A stretch of 64,000 nt of DNA from Ditylenchus dipsaci (GCA_004194705.1 SADC01000298.1:62001-126000); one strand, 5' to 3'. Positions 1-30,363 are shown, counted from the stretch's first letter. Translations and numbers: made by a program. The notes: generated by a model not told the origin, from the sequence alone.

Positions 1-236
1 GTGTTCACGGAGTGAGACTTAGACTGAGACTAAGATTCTTCATATGAAAAACAGGATCAAATTTTTTCTCTTAACTGGTTTAAAAGACCATGGTTATTGC
101 GCGCAGCGGCATGTGCAAAATTTGAATTGGCGGGGGACACTTCTCTTTCGTCTCAAACTGTGATCTTTGCAGTCGTTCGGAATGACTTCGAAGAGTAGAG
201 TTTAAGTCTCAGTCTAAGTCGCAGTCCGTGAACGAG
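1..236. repeat. Palindromic repeat, partly a TTAA-type MITE relative
   Basis: The first bases (GTTCACGGAGTGAGACTTAG) return inverted at about 200-236. An arm starting near 80 with TTAAAAGACCATGG, followed by a GCGGGGGACACTTCTCTTTC stretch, is shared with the elements at 1406 and 52972. The right arm is diverged. It lies in the EXOC5 intron just before the exon at 293. Confidence 0.6.
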
Positions 237-292
237 CCATTATGTGTGACCATCTAATTAACATACTTCACTTGCTATAAACGTAATTTCAG

Positions 293-17912
<17,620 letters not shown>

Positions 17913-18169
17913 GGCATTCTAAGTTTCGATTATTTGGTTCATTTGCTACCCTTGTTGTAACACTTATACTATTTTTACTGCTGAAAATGTTACATGCTTG
18001 GCTTTAATGTTGTTTTTAATAATTTTCCGCCTGTTCTTGGTGTATATTTCTCGATTTTATTGACGAATATGCAAAAGATGGGTGCTCTATAAATGTCAAG
18101 TTCTGCAAATGTCACCAAATATTGGCATAATTTTTTTTGTAATCACTTCCAATTATTTTTAACGGATAA

Positions 18170-18340
18170 ATTTTTTTTTTGCCACGATTTGGCTTTTTTT
18201 TGTGACGATTTGGCTTCTTTCTGCCAAGTTTTTCGAGTTTCGGTCAAAAAAAGCTTTTTTCTGCCACGCTTTGGCTTTTTTATGCCACGTTTTACTTTTT
18301 ACTGTCCCGGTTTGGCTTTTTTCTGCCATGTTTTACTCAA
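18170..18340. repeat. Degenerate ~24-bp tandem repeat
   Basis: Units like TGCCACGATTTGGCTTTTTT recur about seven times just downstream of the EXOC5 stop. No gene is seen. Confidence 0.75.
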
Positions 18341-18421
18341 TAAAGCACTTCAAGGAAGAAGAGTATAGAGCTGTGGAAGAGCGAAGGGAGGACTATTGAT
18401 CATTTATATATGATTAACTTT

Positions 18422-18787
18422 GGGTGCAGGCCGTTTCGTCGCCAGAATTTTCGTCGCCCACATTTTTCGTCGCCACAATTTTCGTCGCCAACAATTTTCG
18501 TCGCCACAGTTTTCGTCGCCCACATTTTTCGTCGCCCACAATTTTCGTCGCCGGCATATTTTCGTCGCCCACAATTTTCGTCGCCGGCATATTTTTGTCG
18601 CCGGTATATTTTTGTCGGCACAGTTCTCTATTGATTTTACGTTTTTAGCGTCGTTACGACCTGTTACGACGCTAAAATAGCTAAAACGCTAAATTAATAG
18701 AAAACTGTGTAAAAATTGTGGGCGACGAAAATTGTGGCGACGAAAAATGTGGGCGACGAAAATTCTGGCGACGAAACGGCCTGCACC
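18422..18787. mobile_element. Palindromic element with TTTTCGTCGCC tandem-repeat ends
   Basis: The left arm is about ten copies of a ~15-bp unit ACAATTTTCGTCGCC, and the right arm holds the inverted units. The ends GGGTGCAGGCC and GGCCTGCACC are flanked by TTAACTTT on both sides (18414-18421 and 18788-18795), an 8-bp target duplication. Confidence 0.85.
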
Positions 18788-18924
18788 TTAACTTTCTCAC
18801 CTATTAATAAAAAACAAATTGAAATGTACCGCATAACGTGGGAAATTGGCAGCGCCTTGTTTTCTATTAATTGGCCGCCTTTTTTGAATTTCAAATAAAA
18901 ATTTTGAAATTGGCCGCCTTTTTT

Positions 18925-19790
18925 TAATTGGCCGTTTTTTTCTTGTTTATTCATGTTTTTCAAATTTTAGCCTTAATTTGATTGTAATTTTGCTCTTAAT
19001 GATAGCGGAAATGAAAGCCCAGAATCTTGGCTACGTATTGGTGCAAAAAATTGTACACTCGTAAAATAAAGTTAGAAAATATAATCAAAAACACCTAGAT
19101 GGCTATTTCGGCCTCTACCTGCTAAATGGTTTTTGTGTAATTTGAACGTTTTTTAAATTTCAGCTTTTACGAGTTGGAATTTTTTCTTTCTATGATAGCA
19201 AAAATGAAAGCCCAGATTTTTGGCTACTCACTAATTTGAAAAAGTGTCAATTTGTAAAGTAAAATTATAAAATTGGCTCTCTCCTGCTTTGTCCCAAATT
19301 GTTTCCGCCAAAATCGTTATAGCCAAAAACGTTCAATTAGTTTGCTACATATGGTTTTTCTAACTAATTTTGTGGATATTCTCATTTACAACCTTATACG
19401 CAAAATGTAGCCCTGCTCTCTAGCATCAATTTGAGTATAAACTTGTAAATGAGAATATCCACAAAATTAGTTAGAAAAACCATATGTAGCAAACTAATTA
19501 AACGTTTTCGGCTAAAACGATTTTTTGGCGGAAACAATTTGGGACGAAACAGGAGAGAGTCATAAAATTACACAAAAACCATTTAGCAGGTAGAGGCCGA
19601 AATAGCCATCACGGTGTTTTTGATTATATTTTCTAACTTTATTCTATGAGTGTACAATTTTTTACACCAATACGTAGCCAAGATTCTGGGATTTCATTTC
19701 CGCTATCATTAAGAGCAAAATTACAATCAAATTAAGGCTAAAATTTGAAAAACATGAATAAACAAGAAAAAAACGGCCAATTTTCAGGCT
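18925..19790. repeat. ~870-bp palindrome
   Basis: The arm TTCATGTTTTTCAAATTTTAG near 18950 is mirrored near 19740, and TTGGCTACGTATTGGTGCAA near 19025 near 19670. The centre is near 19360-19440. No reading frame of interest. Confidence 0.8.
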
Positions 19791-20582
19791 TATTTTTTCA
19801 GGCTTATTAGGCCTTTTTTGAGGTGGGGCTAGAATTTAGCTAGAAATCATGAAAGAATTGCGTTCACTCATATATGGGTATCACCGTTGTAACCGAGTGC
19901 ATAAATATCTTCCATGTATTAGAAATCTTTACGGGATCTATATGATCGGGCAAAAATGTAATTATTACGACTATTAACATACATATCTATTCAAAAAGAC
20001 TGCTTTGGGACAGTAGCTGTAGAATACATAGACCTTGTTAGAAAAACCACATTTAGCAAGCTAAATAATTAAAAACAAGGTGGATGGATGCCTTACAGGC
20101 GCCTTTTATATTTATTTTAAATGTCAGATGCTAATGGTTCTACTTATTTACTACGAAGATAATGTTTTTATAACCGTAATCGTGTAGGCATAGGCATATC
20201 TGTACGGGCACTTGGTGCCAGGCAAAATGTCACCAATCCCTGCCCTTTTTTGCCGGCACCAGTTAACCACATTTTTAAAACAGTTTTTGCATTCTTAATT
20301 TTCAACACTGTGTTTTGGGTGTTGGTCGTATTGAACTTAGATTCTAGAAGCAACAAGCAAAAATTTAATGACAGAAATATATTGTACATTCGTCGCTGAA
20401 GAACTTCTGAACTTAACCGTCGAATAGCTCAAAGTGTAGCTAAGATGTTTTTCTACAACTTCACGTTAAGCTATTTCTCAATTAGTATCGAAAAATATCC
20501 CAAAAACTAAATTGATCAAAAATGTAACTGACGGACAAACATAGTCAAAATACTAGAGATTTGACGGTTTTGGCTATAACGA

Positions 20583-23500
20583 TTCTTGGCGCAAAGATTT
20601 TTTTTTGCCTCCAAAGGATTTTTGCTGCAAATTTGGGCTGTACCGAGAAAGGTAAAAAAATATTTGGTAAAAGGCACATTTGGTAAAAAAACTTTTTGGT
20701 AAAAAAAATTTTGGTAAAGGCACATTTGGTAAAATTTTTTTTGGTAAAAGCACATTTGGTAAAATTTTTTTTGGTAAAGGCACATTTGGTAAAATTTTTT
20801 TTGGTAAAAGCACATTTGGTAAAATTTCTTTTGGTAAAGGCACATTTGGTAAAATTTCTTTTGGTAAGGCACTTTTGGGGTTATTTCAGTGTCAATGGTC
20901 TTCTCTTTTCGTCTTTTCTTCTTCTTTCCCTCCTTTTAAGTTGTATCTAGTATTCTTCCAGTAACATTCTCTTCAATTTATTTCATACTGGTTACATCTG
21001 TGTCTTCATCAGCTCTCAGTGCACATGTGGCTCAATCCTGATGGTAATGTGCCATTACCCATATGGACAGATCAACCCTTATGAACCATTTGCTGACAAA
21101 TAGTGCTATTGTTTATATTGCTATTGAAAATTGAGTGAGAACTCTTGTTTAACGGGATCCAAATTGCGATATCAGCCATCCTTACCCGATAACCTGAGAT
21201 GTATACCCATGGTCCAGCTGTGTCAATGGTTCTCTTTTTTAAACTTTTTTCTTTTTCTTTTAGTATTTTCCCAGTAAAATTGTCCTCAAAGGTTACACTC
21301 TTGGTGGTCTGCATATGGACCGGACCCAGGTGTATTTTTTATAAAAAGGGGTACCTCATAAGCGGAGTATATTTTAGAGAGAGTCGACTGTATCCATATA
21401 GTCCGATCCGTCCTCAGCACCTAGGTGTTTGCGATGATTCATCAGTACCCCAATTATCAATTAAAACAATAGACAGTGTCACACCTTTATCACCATTCTC
21501 ATTTCCTTTATTTATTCAACACCAAACATTCAGTAAAGAAATTTCAACAATGCGAGTGATAAACATTTGGTTCAACGATATATATCATACCTCAGATTTA
21601 CTGGTTTCTCCTTCTTTGACGCGGCGTTCTCTCATATCCTCCAACACTTAACCCAGCAGTTGCCAAAGCTTCGACGCGATCACTTCCCTCTTCTGATTGC
21701 GACTGAATATGCCGAAGAGAGCGAGCAATAGTTGTGAGGCCTACTATTCTGTTGTCAGCATCGAAAGTTCGGATCGCTAATTGAAGGCACTCAAGCTTTC
21801 GCGCTGCAGATCTGGTTTCACTGCGCTCCGTTGTTGAAAGTGACTCAATGCGGATGTATTGGTGGCGGGAGATTACACCTGGAAAAAATCACGATGGTCT
21901 TAATCGACAACAGACAAAAAGATCGCACCTATTTCCTTTTTGAACAAATTTAGGCTCTTCCACAAAGAATGACCCTTTTCTTTTGTTGCTGCATTTATGG
22001 ACCTATGCAGGATTCTAGCGCACAAGTCGTAGTCGGATCCCCTTCCAGCGATTCTGCGTGTTTGTTCCATAAGTCAATTTCAAAGCGAGGTGCGGCTGAA
22101 TTTCCATCTTCAGAACTTCGTCGAACCCAGTTCTAAACTTCAAAATAATGCTTATGTGTTAGTTTTGCGAAATTTAAAATGCTCACATATTCAAAGTAGC
22201 GGAGAAAACGATCCAAGCCAGGATAATTGCTGTTTTGCCCAAATTGGCTAAACCTCTCTTGCTGAAAATCAGTAAGATTTTCGAAAGCGCACACGACTTG
22301 AGAAGAAGGTAGGAAAGCGAGGCACTGAAACAGTCGAAGGTATTCATTCAGCTGTGCATCGCTTTGGTAAAGTTGATCCAGCTTCACCTATAAGCACAGT
22401 ATCACAGAAATAAGTTAATTTTTATCAAACGACCTTTCTGATCCACACCTGCAATGCCTGCGAAAAATGAAAGTAACAACATGAATGGCGAGCCCTAAGT
22501 TTAATGGAATCAGTCAAAAACAATAGAGAAGATTTTGATGTAAAGAGAAAGATATTACTGGGAAAATGCTGTCGAATGGCACACCTTTCAGCCACCTCGA
22601 AATCGCTAAGTATCAGTTCTGGCGCCCAATCTGTTCGTAGCTTCTGTCCCATGTACGCGCTGACAAATTGAAATACTTCGAGATATGATTCAGATGTAGA
22701 TCTTGCCATGAAAACGGCTAACGCTGGCACGAACTTATTATTTACGCATAGATGGATTGCAAAAACCTGTCTCCATTTTTTTGGCCTTGTTCGGAAGGTT
22801 GAGTCCATGGCAATAATTGTACTTGCTGCCAGCTTCTTAAAACATAACCATTTTAAAGAACTTATGCAAATCAAATACCTGCAACATAAACTTTGAAGTG
22901 AGAATGATGATTCTATTTGCAACTGTTTTGCCTGAATCGTAGAAAACGAATGGCTCACCATCATCATACATCAACCAATCAAGAGGAATTTCCAGATGTC
23001 CTGGCCCAGTTCTCCCAGGAGGATAATGATATGCCTTCTTTAAAAAGCAACCAATTAAAGGTAATTTTAAATTACATTCTAGAACTTACTTTCTTTCTTC
23101 GCTCCAAATTCTGTCTCATGGCTTTGGTGTCCATAGCTGCAATCACAGACTCATCGGCCCCTCTCATTCCATCTTCCAGCACATCACGAATAGACTGCTG
23201 AAATAAATACAAGTCAGCTGTAACTAATCATGTACGATAGAACTAACGTTAGGATTAGCCGACATTGAGTTCTTTGAACTCTGCTCGATTTTTCGTTTGC
23301 TGACTTTAATCGGATCCGCAAAATGTGAATGCCCAGATGCCAATTCTTCTTCATACTCATTATTTTTCAGTCGAACTTGCATCGGACATCCTTGATTCGA
23401 CTTTACGCAGTAGAACGACCTGTGGCGTAATTTGTCCTTCTTAATCCTATCTGAGCGACAATGGAAAAAGAAGCCTGTAAAGCGAAAATTGAAACGATAT

Positions 23501-24125
23501 CGCATAAAAAAGTTCAAATCCTCCAAAAAAACGCACCATTGTAGAGTAGCATTGGTTGACCCTTATTGCTTAGCACGAATTGCAGAGCTGGTTTGGGATG
23601 CACTTGCTTGAAAAGAGTTCTGGCTCCCTGTGGAACTGGCGATAAATTATTGACCGTGCCTACCTCAGACTGACTGGTTGAACTCTGCCGATTATCTTCT
23701 CCATCGGTTTCTGATTCTTCGCTATATTCGTCTCCCAGGTTGTTCCTTCGATCATCTTCGTTGCTTACAAGTGACTCTTCGTCGGATCCAAACATCTTAA
23801 CCGTTTCTGTTAATACAAGCAAAGTAGGTATCATAATATCTGTGACACTAAAATAACCCAAAAGTGCCTTACCAAAAGAAATTTTACCAAATGTGCCTTT
23901 ACCAAAAGAAAATTTACCAAACATGCCTTTACCAAAAAAAATTTTACCAAATGTGCCTTTACCAAAAGAAATTTTACCAAATGTGCCTTTACCAAAAAAA
24001 TTTTACCAAAATTTTTTTTACCAAAAAGTTTTTTTACCAAATGTGCCTTTTACCAAATATTTTTTTACCTTTCTCGGTACAGCCCAAATTTGGTGTGCTG
24101 CAAAAATACAATTTTTGCGCCAAAA
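20583..24125 (-). mobile_element. Near-complete Mutator-like (MULE) transposon with minisatellite TIRs
   Basis: The inverted ends run about 20583-20895 and 23842-24125. Each is composed of alternating ~31-bp units of the form TTTGGTAAAATTTTTT and TTGGTAAAGGCACA, capped by GCTGTACCGAGAAAGG on the outside. Between them lies one multi-exon minus-strand transposase gene. The outer limits are approximate and I could not identify the target duplication. The two ends match closely, suggesting recent activity. Confidence 0.8.
21599..23795 (-). CDS. MULE transposase with N-terminal FLYWCH zinc finger
   Basis: DDE-type transposase of the Mutator-like superfamily. Exons read on the minus strand: 23537-23795, 23248-23474, 23090-23197, 22879-23037, 22559-22835, then about 22443-22494, about 22200-22388, about 21958-22135 and about 21599-21883. 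The start ATG (MFGSDEE) is at 23795. The FLYWCH finger spans exons 1-2 ('GQPMLLYNG', 'CRSD', 'YCVKSNQGCPMQVRL'). The transposase core follows: 'FYDSGKTVANRIIILTS', first catalytic Asp in 'IIAMDSTFRTRPKKW', second in 'LILSDFEVA', then 'CCYFHFSQAL', as usual in MULEs. The stop TAA is at 21599-21601. Two one-base gaps break the frame, a CCCC run at 22039-22042 and a GGG run at 22560-22562; otherwise the gene is intact. Its upstream frame stays open into the terminal repeat. Confidence 0.85.
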
Positions 24126-24149
24126 ATAGTTTTTTTGCTCCCGAAAGAC

Positions 24150-24345
24150 TTTAATGTGATGCAAAAAGGCTTTTATTTGCTGCAAATATTTTTTTGCTCC
24201 ACATGCATTCATCGTAATATTGTTTATTAGGAATATCAATTATTATACATATTATATCACGAAGAATGCAGCTGGAGCAAAAACATTTGCAGCAAATAAA
24301 AGCCTTTTTGCAGCAAAAAGGCAAAAAAAGTTTTTTTTGCAGCAC
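24150..24345. repeat. Palindrome of GCAAAAAGGC units
   Basis: GCAAAAAGGCTTTTATTTGC near 24171 is matched by GCAAATAAAAGCCTTTTTGC near 24291-24311. It shares the TTTTTGCTGC theme with 25100-26115. Confidence 0.7.
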
Positions 24346-25099
24346 GGAAAAGATTTGCCCGATAAAAAAATAACGAAAGACTTCAGAGTTGAATCATTGA
24401 AAGATACAATTAATTAGTTTGTTTCGGTTGCATTGCCCTTTGGAAAGAAGACTTATCATTTGAGACCTGGGACTTACTTAGAAAGATACTAGATTAATTA
24501 ATCGGTGCACTTCGGTCACATACAGACCGTCAAAGCCAAGTTTTTCGGTGGCCGCAGAATGCAAAAGAAGGCCGCATGCAGAAGGTCAACAAACATATCG
24601 ACCTGCAAGCAGAGGCACACTTTCCTTACTCTGAGTAATCTGTAGACGTCTTCCAGATTGCTATGAGGAGTGATTTTAGCTATGACATATAGGTGTACAT
24701 TGTACAACTAAAGTGTGAACTATTTCTATGATATGAATAAACCCAACTTTGCACACAACCAAGAAGTGATTGATGTATCACGTTGTTCATAAAGTTCGCG
24801 ACCATCCCTGAACACATTTCTTTTCGATTTTTTTCTACTTTGTTTTTTATAATAACAATGCGATAACAAACCAATTATTCGGGGGATACTCTCATTTGTG
24901 TTTTATGATCGCCTAACATCAACGAATCAAATTCAAAGCTGAGAACAAAGATACCAGATGCCTTTGAGTTGAAAACTTTACGACTAAATGACATTGATAG
25001 AATTCCCAGAACTTGTCTGGGAAGTGCTACGACATACACAGTGTTCACGGGATCTTGCTCCTATCCACTTAAGAATTATTCCATTCACTGCAGAATTCG

Positions 25100-26115
25100 A
25101 TGTAAAAATTTTCGGACAAAGCTTTTTTTGCTGCGAAAAGACTTATTTTGCTCCAAAAGTTTTTTTTGCTGCAGATCGGCTTTTTTTGGTGCAAATTGTT
25201 TTAGTTAATTAATAATTCTAGATTACCTTTATTTTTCTAATATTATTTTTATTTATTTGCCTAAATTGAAAAGCATCGCTATAAAATTATGATCTCAAGA
25301 ATACGAAAATAATCTATTGCCACAAAGCAGAACTCATTTTGCGTGGCTGGCCAGTCTTTTGTTTGTGGTGCAAAGGGGTTCGATGTGCTCAAAAAGGGTT
25401 AGCGGCAAGTCCGCTTTCACAGAGCAACGTTACAGAGTTTGCCCTCAGTTCTTGTCTAAATTTGAGCGAAAATTGATTAAAAAGTATCTTATAGAGAGCG
25501 TACCTTATGAGGAGGGTATCTTTTAGAGCGGGTCCACTGTACTACCATTTTAATGCTACTACCTAGAAAAATTACCATCTATCACTACCAAAGTACCACT
25601 ACCTATCTGAGTACCACTTTATCGGTACGACCATCGACTCACAATTGGGGTTCCTAAAAATCAAGTCGCTGTAAGCACTCTGTAACTTTGCTCTGTGAAA
25701 GCGGACTTGCCGCTAATATCAAACCCCTTTGCACCACAAACAAAAGACTGGCCAGCCACGCAAAATGAGTTCTACTTTACAGCAATAGATTATTTTCGTA
25801 TTCTTGAGATCATAATTTTATAGCGGTGCTTTTCAATTTAGGCAAATAAATAAAAAAAACAGTATTAGAAAAACAAAGGGAATGTAGAATTATCAATTAA
25901 TTAAAACAATTTGCACCCAAAAAGCCGATTTGCAGCAAAAAAAGTATTTTTGCATCGAAAAAAAGTCTTTTTGCAGGAATATTTGAAGCAAGAATATTTG
26001 CAGCAAAAAAGACTTTAGGCAGCAAAAAAAGTCTTTTAGAAGCAGATAAAAGCTTTTTGCTATACTTTTTGCGAATGAGCAGAAAATTAGGTTATTCGTT
26101 GCCCAAATTTTCAAC
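25100..26115. mobile_element. ~1-kb inverted-repeat element
   Basis: Long arms (about 25115-25435 and 25680-26070) include TTTTTTTGCTGC tandem units at the ends and GCGTGGCTGGCCAGTCTTTTG with its inverse near 25745. The ~240-bp centre is unique. No transposase. Confidence 0.75.
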
Positions 26116-26149
26116 TAAAAAGCACCTTTTTTCTTTGTTTGCGGCTCAT

Positions 26150-26458
26150 GGCTCATTCACAAACGTTGTCGTCGTCGTTGTCGTTGGAAGAAATGTTTTA
26201 TAAAAGGATTTACGACAATGCCAACGACAACGAAATAAATGAAAAAAAAATTTTCTTCCAAATTAGACAAATTTTGCATTTTAAGTCAGAATTTTGAGGA
26301 TTAACTATATTTTCCACACGTTTTCGCTCGAAATCTTGACTGAAAATGCGAAATTTATCCAATTTAGAATAAAAAATTTCGTTGTCGTCGTCGTTGGCGA
26401 AAAAATGGTTTTACAAAAAAAAATGTTCCAACGACAAGGACATTGTTTGTGAATAATC
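26150..26458. repeat. Palindromic element with GTCGTCGTTGTCGTT ends
   Basis: ATTCACAAACGTTGTCGTCG at the left end is matched by ATTGTTTGTGAAT at the right. The interior contains further CAACGACAACGAA runs. Confidence 0.65.
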
Positions 26459-26766
26459 CATTAATGAATTTCATTTGTAGATGATAAGCACTTGTAGAGC
26501 ACGAAGAGAAATACATAACTTATGATTGATTTATCATAGCGTGAGTCACCGTCATTTGGGCGAAACGAAGTAGAAAAAATTTAAAAAACAAGTGTGTTCA
26601 GGGGTGGTCGCGAACTTTCTGAACAAAAGCATCGAGGAAAACTGATCGCAAAATAAGTTTTTGAAAAGGCGCCCAGAATAAGGCGGAAAAAAAATTATTC
26701 AAACGTGTGCAATTCTAAAGGCAGTGTACGATGAGTATGGGACTGAGTGCGAGATTTGGGGTGTTT

Positions 26767-27366
26767 TTAAAGGGCCATTGCCGTCTACGATAACGGTTGT
26801 CTCCCGCCAATTCAAATTTTTTTCTTCATCGTTGGATTTACGTACGAATTTTTTAACTTGGTTTCTAAAGCTTTATTCATACTTCCGCAGGACACGGGAC
26901 AATTTTTCAAACACGTTTTTGTCTCTATCTCGGCTCCCAGCCATCATTTTTCACTACTTTTAATAGATCCACAAGGGAACAGACCATTCTCTACAACATA
27001 GGGATAACAATCCCTATATTTGTCCACGGGACATTGACCTGCGGGACAGCCTAAAAACCGTTTGAGATACTGATCATGGCAAATCTGTTATCCCTATGTT
27101 GTAGAGCATGGTCTGTTCCCTTGTGGATCTATTAAAAGTAGTGAAAAATGATGGCTGGGAGCCGAGATAGAGACAAAATGTGTTTGAAAAATTGTCCCGT
27201 GCCCCGCGGGAGTGTGAATGGAGCTTAACAAAACTATACCTAAAATTTAATTCTAGGCCTTGTTTTTTCAGAAACCAAGCTAAAAAATTCTTACAAAAGT
27301 TTAATGATTATTCGAAAAAATTTGAATTGGCGGGGACAATTCAAAACAGGGGCAATGGCCCTTTAA
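26767..27366. mobile_element. TTAA-flanked palindromic MITE, ~590 bp
   Basis: The TIR AGGGCCATTGCCG mirrors GGCAATGGCCCT, with TTAA at 26767-26770 and 27363-27366. The arms include CGGCTCCCAGCCATCATTTT. The central palindrome carries TAGGGATAACA. Related to the AGGACCAT elements. Confidence 0.75.
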
Positions 27367-28164
27367 CGCGGGAAGAGCTGTTTTTTTACTTCACTGAAAC
27401 TTTTTTCTGTTGGTACCACCTGGTAGCTAAAATTCAGGGCTTCAAAATCAGCTATTGACGAGCAACATTTGATAATAATAATTAGCGTAAAAATGGTTAG
27501 GTCCGCACTCATTTCCGCACTCGTCGAGGTACTCGTCCGGGTGTGGGCCTGAGTGTGGTTCCGAGTGCGGACCTTGGCATTTTCACGCCATTTTCATATT
27601 TTCATGTCAATAGCTCATTTTGAAGCCCTGAATCTTACACGGGAAGTGCACAAACTTAAGGTGGCGTTCAGATAAACTTTATACACCATTTGGAAGCTCA
27701 CTGCCTGCCTATCACGCTCGCCAATTTCCCCACGATCAGTCTACGTTGAGAAAATCGACTTTTAAAATTAGATTTTATTTGTGTACATTATGGTCTAGTT
27801 TTCTCTTATCTTCTCCATTACTAGCACGGCTTTTCAAAACGCCTGGAAATGTTTCTTTTAGCTTTTCAAGCGAATTTCGCGGGGAATTAAGAAATTCCTC
27901 AAACTTGACTAGAATAACGTGTTTTAGACTTAAAATGGATTCTAGTTTGCTAAATTCTGTATTTTAAACATTTGATTTGTATTTTCTGAAAATAGAGATC
28001 CTCAGCTTTCGTTTGGTGTATAACTCACCCTCTGAAATACAAACTCCGCATCGACACACAAAAATAAGTTTCATGTACTTTTTTTGTCGTGTATTTGACC
28101 TAAAATCTGGACTTTCGTCTGACTTTTATTCAAAATGCCCTGAAGTTCTGATATTGATGACTAG

Positions 28165-28320
28165 GTTGTCGACTCGACGCGTCAAATTCGACTTTTCACG
28201 TCGAAAAGTCGAAAATTTTTGACTTTCGACGTTCGACTCGAGTCGACGCGTCGAAAATTTCGACTTTCGACTCGACGCGTCGAAATTTCGACTTTCGACT
28301 CAACGCATCGATTCGAAGAT
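28165..28320. repeat. GTCGACTCGACGCG-type self-complementary repeat
   Basis: Tandem CGACTTTCGACTCGACGCGT units resemble the MITE families at 7632 and 31193. Boundaries are unclear. Confidence 0.6.
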
Positions 28321-28544
28321 TTTGACACGTTGCCTTTCGTCTTGACAAGTAAATTTCTAACTTTCCAAAACAAGATTTTTCCTCCGATGCAGTCGAATAA
28401 TGATGACTACTAGCTCGGGGCCGCCTGTCGGTGGACAACCCTCGCCTTGGTCAAGCTGCTAATTTTTTACACGTTGCCTTTCGTCTCGACACATTTGGAC
28501 ATTTTGGATCACCTCGGACGGGTATAGGACACTTCGTGCCCGCC

Positions 28545-28745
28545 CATTTCGCGCCCTAGGACAAATCGCGCCCGACCTGAGGTTACAGGTTCGAATCCTG
28601 GTGTAGCAGAAACTTTTTTTTCTTGAATAATAGTCATAAAGTAGTTTTTATTGGACCGGTAAGCCTCAGGGTGGGTAGGAGAACCACCTGGTATCCCTCT
28701 TCAATGGCTATACACCACTACAATCCGAAATTTTGGTTTTAGCTA
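28545..28745 (+). repeat. tRNA-derived SINE-like sequence
   Basis: The B-box-like GGTTCGAATCC sits after TGAGGTTACA, followed by TGGTGTAGCAGA and a tail with AATAGTCATAAA, GGACCGGTAA and GGGTGGGTAGGA. It shares tail sequence with 12495-12650 (-) and with 59430-59520. Confidence 0.6.
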
Positions 28746-28984
28746 AAAGTATGCATAAATCGTCGGCATAATAGGTCCAGAATGGGCGGCGGACCCACCT
28801 AGAGGGTATTGAAACCACATAGAGAGTACCTAATCCAATTGGAGTGCACCCTATTCACCTGGAGGGTACCCAATTAATTTGTAGGGCACTGAAACCATCT
28901 GGATGCTATTTAAAGGTGATCCAATCTACCTCAAAGACATTCAGAGCTACTGAAGGGTGCCTAAACCATCTGGGGTGTGCTGGT

Positions 28985-29450
28985 CTTTAACCATGAAGCG
29001 GCCAATACGCTTGATTTCGTCGGCACAAAGGGTGTGAAATAGGCTTTGCACCCACAGGGGTTCGAAACATCAACCTCGGTTTTGAGGGTGGTCGACTAAG
29101 TGGTCGTCCACCTGGAGCAAATTTTTTTTTACTTTTTCGGGTTCCAAAACCTTTTTCTGGACTAATTCGGGCATGCTGAAGATGGTTTGACAGTGTTAAA
29201 ATGTCTTTTTCTCGGGTATTTTTCGAGTATTGGGAAATAATTAATTTTACCAAAATCAATTTTTGGGCAATACTCAAAAAAGACCCGAGAAAACGGCATT
29301 TTACCACTGTCAAACCATGTTTAGCGTACCCGAATCATTTCAGAAAACAGGTATTGAGACGAAAAACATAAAAAAAATTGCTCCAAGTGGACGACCACTT
29401 GGTTTAGTTGGTGCGTGGATCATCCCGTATAACTAAGGCTGGATTATAAA
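28985..29450. repeat. Inverted pair of tRNA-like sequences
   Basis: On the minus strand, 29030-29115 carries ACTTAGTCGACCACC and TTCGAACCCC (box A and B like). On the plus strand, 29385-29440 carries TTGGTTTAGTTGGTGCG, a good A box. The arms GGTATTTTTCGAGTATTGGG and its inverse lie between them. Confidence 0.55.
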
Positions 29451-29464
29451 AAATTTTGGCGCTA

Positions 29465-30172
29465 CCGGAGTATACCCCCCCCACCCAAATGGAATTTTTT
29501 TAAAAGTGTTTCCAAACACCCTATTTCGACTCAAAATCGCCTCAGAAGTTCAAAAAAGGCATTATTTTTGAGTTTTGGTCAATAAAAAATCGATTTTTCA
29601 GACCACCCAAAATTAATTTTTTTGACCATTTTTAAAGGGACTTAGGGCTGTTTTGGGGTGGGTAGGGACCACAAAGAGGCCAATTTGTTCCAAAAAGGAA
29701 TATGTTGAACATAGTTTTGAATACTGGGCCTACCGCATAAATAAACTCTGGTATGCATGCTTTTTCATGCATCCAGAGTCACTTTCGAGTGATTGGTGTC
29801 TAAGGTATGTGGGTGTGCGCATCTCAACCCCAAGCAACCAAGCCCCCTGCGCCCCCGGAGAAGGCGCAGGGGCTCGGTTGGTTATAGATGCGCGCGCGCA
29901 CTTACCTTAGACACAATTCCGAGCAAGACTCTTGATCAAAAATGCATTAAGCGACTCTTTTTGCCCAGTCCCATGTTGAAAAACAGGCTAAAACAGTCAT
30001 ATGGTCGAGATTTAAAAATGCCCAAAACTCGATTTTTTTTATTGACCAGATTCAAAAATAATGCCTTTTTTGAACTTCTGAGGCGATTTTGAGTCGATAT
30101 AGGGTTTTGGAAACACTTTTGAAAAAATACCATTGGGGGGGGGGGCGGGTATACTCCGGTAGGGTCTCCGGT
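29465..30172. mobile_element. Second copy of the long TATACCCCCC palindromic element
   Basis: The ends CTACCGGAGTATACCCCCC and GGGTATACTCCGGTAG face each other. The arms include CCTCAGAAGTTCAAAAAAGGC and its inverse. The core (29790-29915) has TGTCTAAGGTATGTGGGTGT opposite CGCGCACTTACCTTAGACA, as in 14890-15005. Confidence 0.75.
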
Positions 30173-30277
30173 AGGGTGATCATAAAATGCATATAGAGTC
30201 TCTTTTGCCACGAACCATGTTGAAAAACATGATAATAACGGTATACTTAGTAAATTTTCGAGCTACTTTTCGGAAGA

Positions 30278-30363
30278 TGTATCAAGTTGATGTATCAAGT
30301 CGATGTATCAAGTCGTCAGTGTATCAAGTTGATGTATCAAGTCATAATTTGTATCAAGTCGTA
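30278..30363. repeat. ~12-bp tandem repeat GATGTATCAAGT
   Basis: Seven or so imperfect copies. No coding context. Confidence 0.85.

Noticed and set aside
18410..18680. Overlapping frames in all three phases reading FVAHIFRRP-type repeats
   Set aside because: All arise from the TTTTCGTCGCC tandem array, which is open in every frame.
20516..20964. Repeat peptides such as FYQKKFYQMCL and FGKGTFGKI on both strands
   Set aside because: They are translations of the MULE terminal minisatellite. Only its junction with the true transposase start is worth noting.
21199..21651. 150-residue plus-strand frame
   Set aside because: It is partly antisense to the transposase 3' end and otherwise low complexity (Phe/Ser-rich).
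29653..30092. Two overlapping plus-strand frames
   Set aside because: They lie inside the long TATACCCCCC palindrome and mirror each other on the two arms.
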